Below are positions 61,096-64,000 of a stretch of DNA of 64,000 bases, one piece after another. Each line of letters starts with the position of its first letter. Within the stretch, counting starts at the first letter, position 1. The notes beneath the pieces were generated by a model. It had not been told where the DNA came from. It was given only the letters and a program-made list of their open reading frames with translations, and ran no database searches. The DNA comes from Desmodesmus armatus (lineage: Eukaryota > Chlorophyta > Chlorophyceae > Sphaeropleales > Scenedesmaceae), in contig VIIQ02000629.1 in NCBI GenBank assembly GCA_007449985.2, forward strand, positions 1 through 64,000, written 5' to 3'. The position numbers were made by a program, and so were the translations under genes.

Positions 61096-62277
61096 GGGTT
61101 GAGAAAGAATCTTTCACCTCAACCTGCGACCCCCCTCCCCCCAGACGCACTCTGCTGCGCCCGCTTGACACCCCTTTCACTGGCAGGCAGTGCACCCTGC
61201 TGTCCCCAGCCCTTGCTGTGTGTTTGCTGTGCCCACATTGAGCTTCCCATATGACGAGCACTGCATGTTTGCACCGCCCCTGCCTGTGTAGGATGGTGCA
61301 GCTTCAGACAGCCTGGACCCAGCGATGGACCTGATCCACCTGAACCGGTTGATGCGCCAGGGCGTGCGGTTGATCAGGGGTGTCGAGTTGGGCATAGAGC
61401 ATGACCAGCTGCGCTTTTCTGTCTTCAGTGCCATTCCCTGGTTCAAGGTGAGGGCACAGCTATGTCAGGACAAGAATATTCTGATATCAATATCAGAAGG
61501 AGCCTGAGGAGAGTTCTTTCAGGAAAGAACCCGGGAGGAGAGGGGCATTGTGCAGGTGCATGCGCTGGATGATCCATTTGCCTGGTGCCCTTGACGCACA
61601 GAGGTGGTGATACACAACAGTGATTGTGCAAAGTCACAGCCGCCATAGATATGCCGCCACCACTCTTCCCAGCAGCAGTGAGCAGTATTGTTGCTGAGCC
61701 GTCGATGGCAAGTACTTGCAGACTGCAACTGCTGCTCAGTGACTGCGGCCTGACTGCTGCTGATGCTGCTGTAGATCTCTGAGTACTACCCCTGGTCTGG
61801 TGAAGAGCGGGAGAACGGGCGGCGGGACATGAGGTCAGGTGAGTGGTGGCACAGCACGACCTTCTGTTGTCGCTGCCGTTGACTGTGCGGCTGTTTGTGT
61901 GCACCTCACTAAGCAGTGTCGTGGCTGCAGGCTGCAGTCATTACCGTCAGGACTTGGTGCCACTTTTGTGTTCTCATAATTTTACACTGAACGTCAACAT
62001 TGGCAAAACCTTTCCACTTACTTATCTTGCAACTCCAACAATACATGATTGTGTTGCTGCTGACCGCGTTGATGTACGCACAGGCAGGTCTAGAGGCAGC
62101 GTGGTCGTGACTCCCGAGGGCACCATACAGCTGCAATACAGCTGGGCAGACCCCCACGGTGGCACTGGAGTTGATGAGTTCAGCATCGATCACAATGGAC
62201 AGCTGAGACTGTGCACCACAGCCACAGTGGCGGGCAAGTCTGTGCAGTACTGCCAAGTGTACAACAGGAAGGGTTGA
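60894..62277 (+). CDS. small lipocalin-like (beta-barrel ligand-binding fold) protein, 4 exons
   Basis: Model: 60894-60977, 61292-61447, 61775-61838 and 62084-62277; all junctions are in phase (165 aa). The layout begins with YHGTWFKVIKQ, typical of the first strand of lipocalin/FABP-like barrels. It continues with IEHDQLRFSVFSAIPWFK, ISEYYPWSG and RRDMRSGRSRGSV, then paired strands TIQLQYSWADP and QLRLCTTATV, and ends TVAGKSVQYCQVYNRKG. This pattern of a short N-terminal W motif plus a closing variety of the Y-R-x-V-Y/Q-V-Y-x-R type is common in small algal barrel proteins, but the family is assigned by pattern only. No signal peptide is seen, so it is probably cytosolic. It would be expected to bind a small hydrophobic ligand. 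Introns are short; the first contains (CAG)10. It is divergent from the ABCG gene. Confidence 0.72.
61065..61094. repeat. (CAG)10 in intron 1 of the lipocalin-like gene
   Basis: Ten uninterrupted CAG units lie in an intron rather than a coding exon, so this tract is not under poly-Gln selection. Confidence 0.95.
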
Positions 62278-63263
62278 GTGAAGGGGTCAAAGGGGAGCAG
62301 CAGGGAATGAGGGACCCCTGAAGAGCCACAGCTGCAGCGGCTGTCACTGTGACAAACTGCGCAGCATCAGCTGCTTGCTGCTGCTGGCGTGATAGTACCT
62401 GGGGGATGCAGCAGCAACAGATGCAGGTGGAGGTGATGACATTGCTGCGTGCGCAGCTGATGACAGCCGTGCGGCTGTACCACCCACTGCACGGCAGCAG
62501 CAGCATCGTAGCAGCGCCTCTCCATTTCGGCCAAAATGATCCTGCGGCACGTTGATTGTACAGCAAACGCAAGGGCTGCGGCCTTGAGTGATGCCCGCCA
62601 ACACACTGGTGTACCATGACGCTTGTGTTGCTGCCGTTGAGGGGTGCAGCATGGGGGTTGTGATGTCTTCGTATCTCTTTACTATCTTGTGTCCTTATCG
62701 TTTGTTCATTTTGATCCTTTTTTGTGCATAGTTGTTTGTTTTGAGCTGAGTCATTGACATATCGTGCTGCTGTGTCACCGGGCACAGCCTGGCAACGATT
62801 GCCTGTAATTCGGGTACACGTTGGTTACTCAGGAAACACAGTCTACCTGAATTGACTGCTATGTTGCTTTAATGTGTGCAAATGGACAGGTGTGTGCCCA
62901 GCAAAGGCACCTGCCTTGTCTGCATCTGCAAGCTTCCCACAGGGCCAGCTGCCAAAGCCGTTTGTCACAAAGGCACAGGTGCTGCTGCAGATGTATAAAG
63001 CAGACCCCTCGCTGCACATGCACAAATCAGCACTTCGGCATGATGCAGCTAGATACCCGCATTCACCAAGCCCAAAAAGTTACAAAAGCCAGCAAACTGG
63101 GCAAGTTGTTGGGATGCAGCCCAGCATTGCAGCCACTGCTGCTGCAGACTGCTGCACATGTTTTCACCCCATACAACCCTGCAAAGGACCTGCCCGCCCG
63201 CTGCAACACCATCACCACCACCGCTGCTGCAACAGCTGCCGAGACAACATTCGCAGCAGCGCT
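62278..63263. other. 3' flank and intergenic region, no gene resolved
   Basis: This holds the 3'UTR of the lipocalin-like gene. Frames on both strands between 62870 and 63263 are open for 60-160 codons, but they are His/Cys/Gln-rich and could not be joined into a model. Confidence 0.4.
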
Positions 63264-63709
63264 CTCAAGCATCCTGGATGATTGCATGCACCGTTTCACT
63301 CACAGCTTCACTGTCACCTCTGCTGACAACCTTCATGGCCACCTCCCCGTCCCCGCTCATGCCAAATGACAACCTGCAGCACAGACACCAGCACACACGT
63401 GACGGGCTTTGAGTGCATCGAATCGGCCGGCCTGCAGCAGCTGTTCGTGCAGCTGCATCGTCATGCCTGCTGAGATGTTCTCTGTCAGTGCTAGCACCCC
63501 ACAGGGCTCACGGGCACCACAGCAACCTCCAACTACATCATGAGTTGGATACGTCGTGTCAGCAGCTGCACCCACCTGACAAGGGCGCGCTCATCACTTG
63601 GGAACTGCCCAGACAGCAGCACTGTGTGGCTGCGTGCGTGTGGTGGAACGGCCTCAGTGCCCTCACAGGGGTGCATGCCCAGGATGGACATCACAGTCTC
63701 AACGGTGTC
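63264..63709 (-). CDS. exon-like segments of an unidentified minus-strand gene (structure unresolved)
   Basis: 63709-63576 looks like a clean exon (gtag| acceptor, cag|gtgggt donor) encoding HPCEGTEAVPPHARSHTVLL and QFPSDERALVR. Below it an open stretch reads NISAGMTMQLHEQLLQAG then RFDALKAR. A third segment (63373-63264) reads MSGDGEVAMKVVSRGDSEAV up to a TGA at 63266-63264. The gap between the second and third segments is only about 23 bp if spliced, too short for a normal intron, so the arrangement is not settled. The family was not recognised. The gene would continue beyond 63709 toward or past the window end. Confidence 0.35.
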
Positions 63710-63939
63710 CTACAGACAGAAGGGACATCAGCAGGTCCTTCAGTGAACATAATGCCGCTGCAATTCGCCCAAAGTGTTCACTTGTAACACAAAAACATGA
63801 TGGATACAAACTTGATGACTAACAAGCTCCATGTATGGCAACAAGGTGAAATTGTCCCTATATACACAACGCACCTGCTGGAAAAGCCTGCACTGATAAT
63901 GATGATGATGCAGTCAACCCAAGTACTCCTGGTATAGGG

Positions 63940-64000
63940 GTGTTCGGCGTAGCTCACTGGTGAGGCTCTGCCTCGGGCCCCGGCAACTGGATTTTGCCTG
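63940..64000 (+). other. possible tRNA-like/SINE head cut by the window end
   Basis: The sequence cgtagctcactggtgaggct (from 63948) resembles an RNA polymerase III A-box with a small D-arm-like GCTC/GAG(G) pairing. The B-box would lie at or beyond position 64000, so it cannot be confirmed as a tRNA gene or SINE. Confidence 0.2.

Noticed and set aside
62872..63369. 165-codon plus-strand ORF as a gene
   Set aside because: It is a low-complexity Thr/Ala/His frame overlapping better exon-like segments on the minus strand.

Overview
The window is nuclear DNA from a eukaryote, most likely a chlorophyte green alga (the CAG-rich, intron-dense style resembles Sphaeropleales/Scenedesmaceae; this is an inference). 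The support is: genes cut into many short exons by GT-AG introns, long poly-Gln and poly-Ala runs encoded by CAG/GCA tracts inside conserved proteins, a TGTAA motif (the green-algal poly(A) signal) behind the first gene, TTTAGGG-like interstitial motifs, and plant/algal-type gene families (PICKLE-like CHD remodeler, plant-type tyrosylprotein sulfotransferase, ABCG half transporter). No bacterial operons, CRISPR arrays or phage genes were seen.

Layout. 1-10.6 kb is gene-poor: one small secreted-protein gene (+, 2494-4293), a possible stray exon near 350, a possible broken ORF at 4.9-5.7 kb, and degenerate CAG/GCGC repeats. Two minus-strand genes follow: a tyrosylprotein-sulfotransferase-like gene (10.65-16.79 kb, 9 exons) and LETM1 (17.82-26.34 kb, 16 exons, about 809 aa). 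LETM1 faces, across 404 bp, a plus-strand WD40-like gene (26.75-30.14 kb, 7 exons). Next on the plus strand is a large CHD/PICKLE-type chromatin remodeler (31.50-45.17 kb, 22 exons, about 2,100 aa). 45.2-53.9 kb holds no gene I can support but has diverged 0.7-kb tandem repeats and perfect palindromes. A complete ABCG half-transporter gene (-, 53.87-60.59 kb, 17 exons, 762 aa) is divergent, across 303 bp, from a small lipocalin-like gene (+, 60.89-62.28 kb, 4 exons, 165 aa). The last 1.7 kb contains unresolved minus-strand exon-like segments.

Exon models were built by hand from splice consensus. For LETM1, ABCG, the lipocalin-like gene and most of the sulfotransferase and CHD genes, codon phase closes across every junction, which is strong internal support. 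The genes encode unrelated housekeeping functions (mitochondrial ion exchange, Golgi sulfation, membrane export, chromatin remodelling) and do not form one pathway.

The most unusual signal is structural. At about nine exons in four different genes, a 20-90 bp segment spanning an exon-intron boundary has been duplicated into the adjacent intron, leaving a decoy splice site next to the real one. In the CHD gene one such unit is present five times. A 136-bp near-perfect hairpin lies in a CHD intron, and a probable tRNA-derived SINE lies in LETM1 intron 2.
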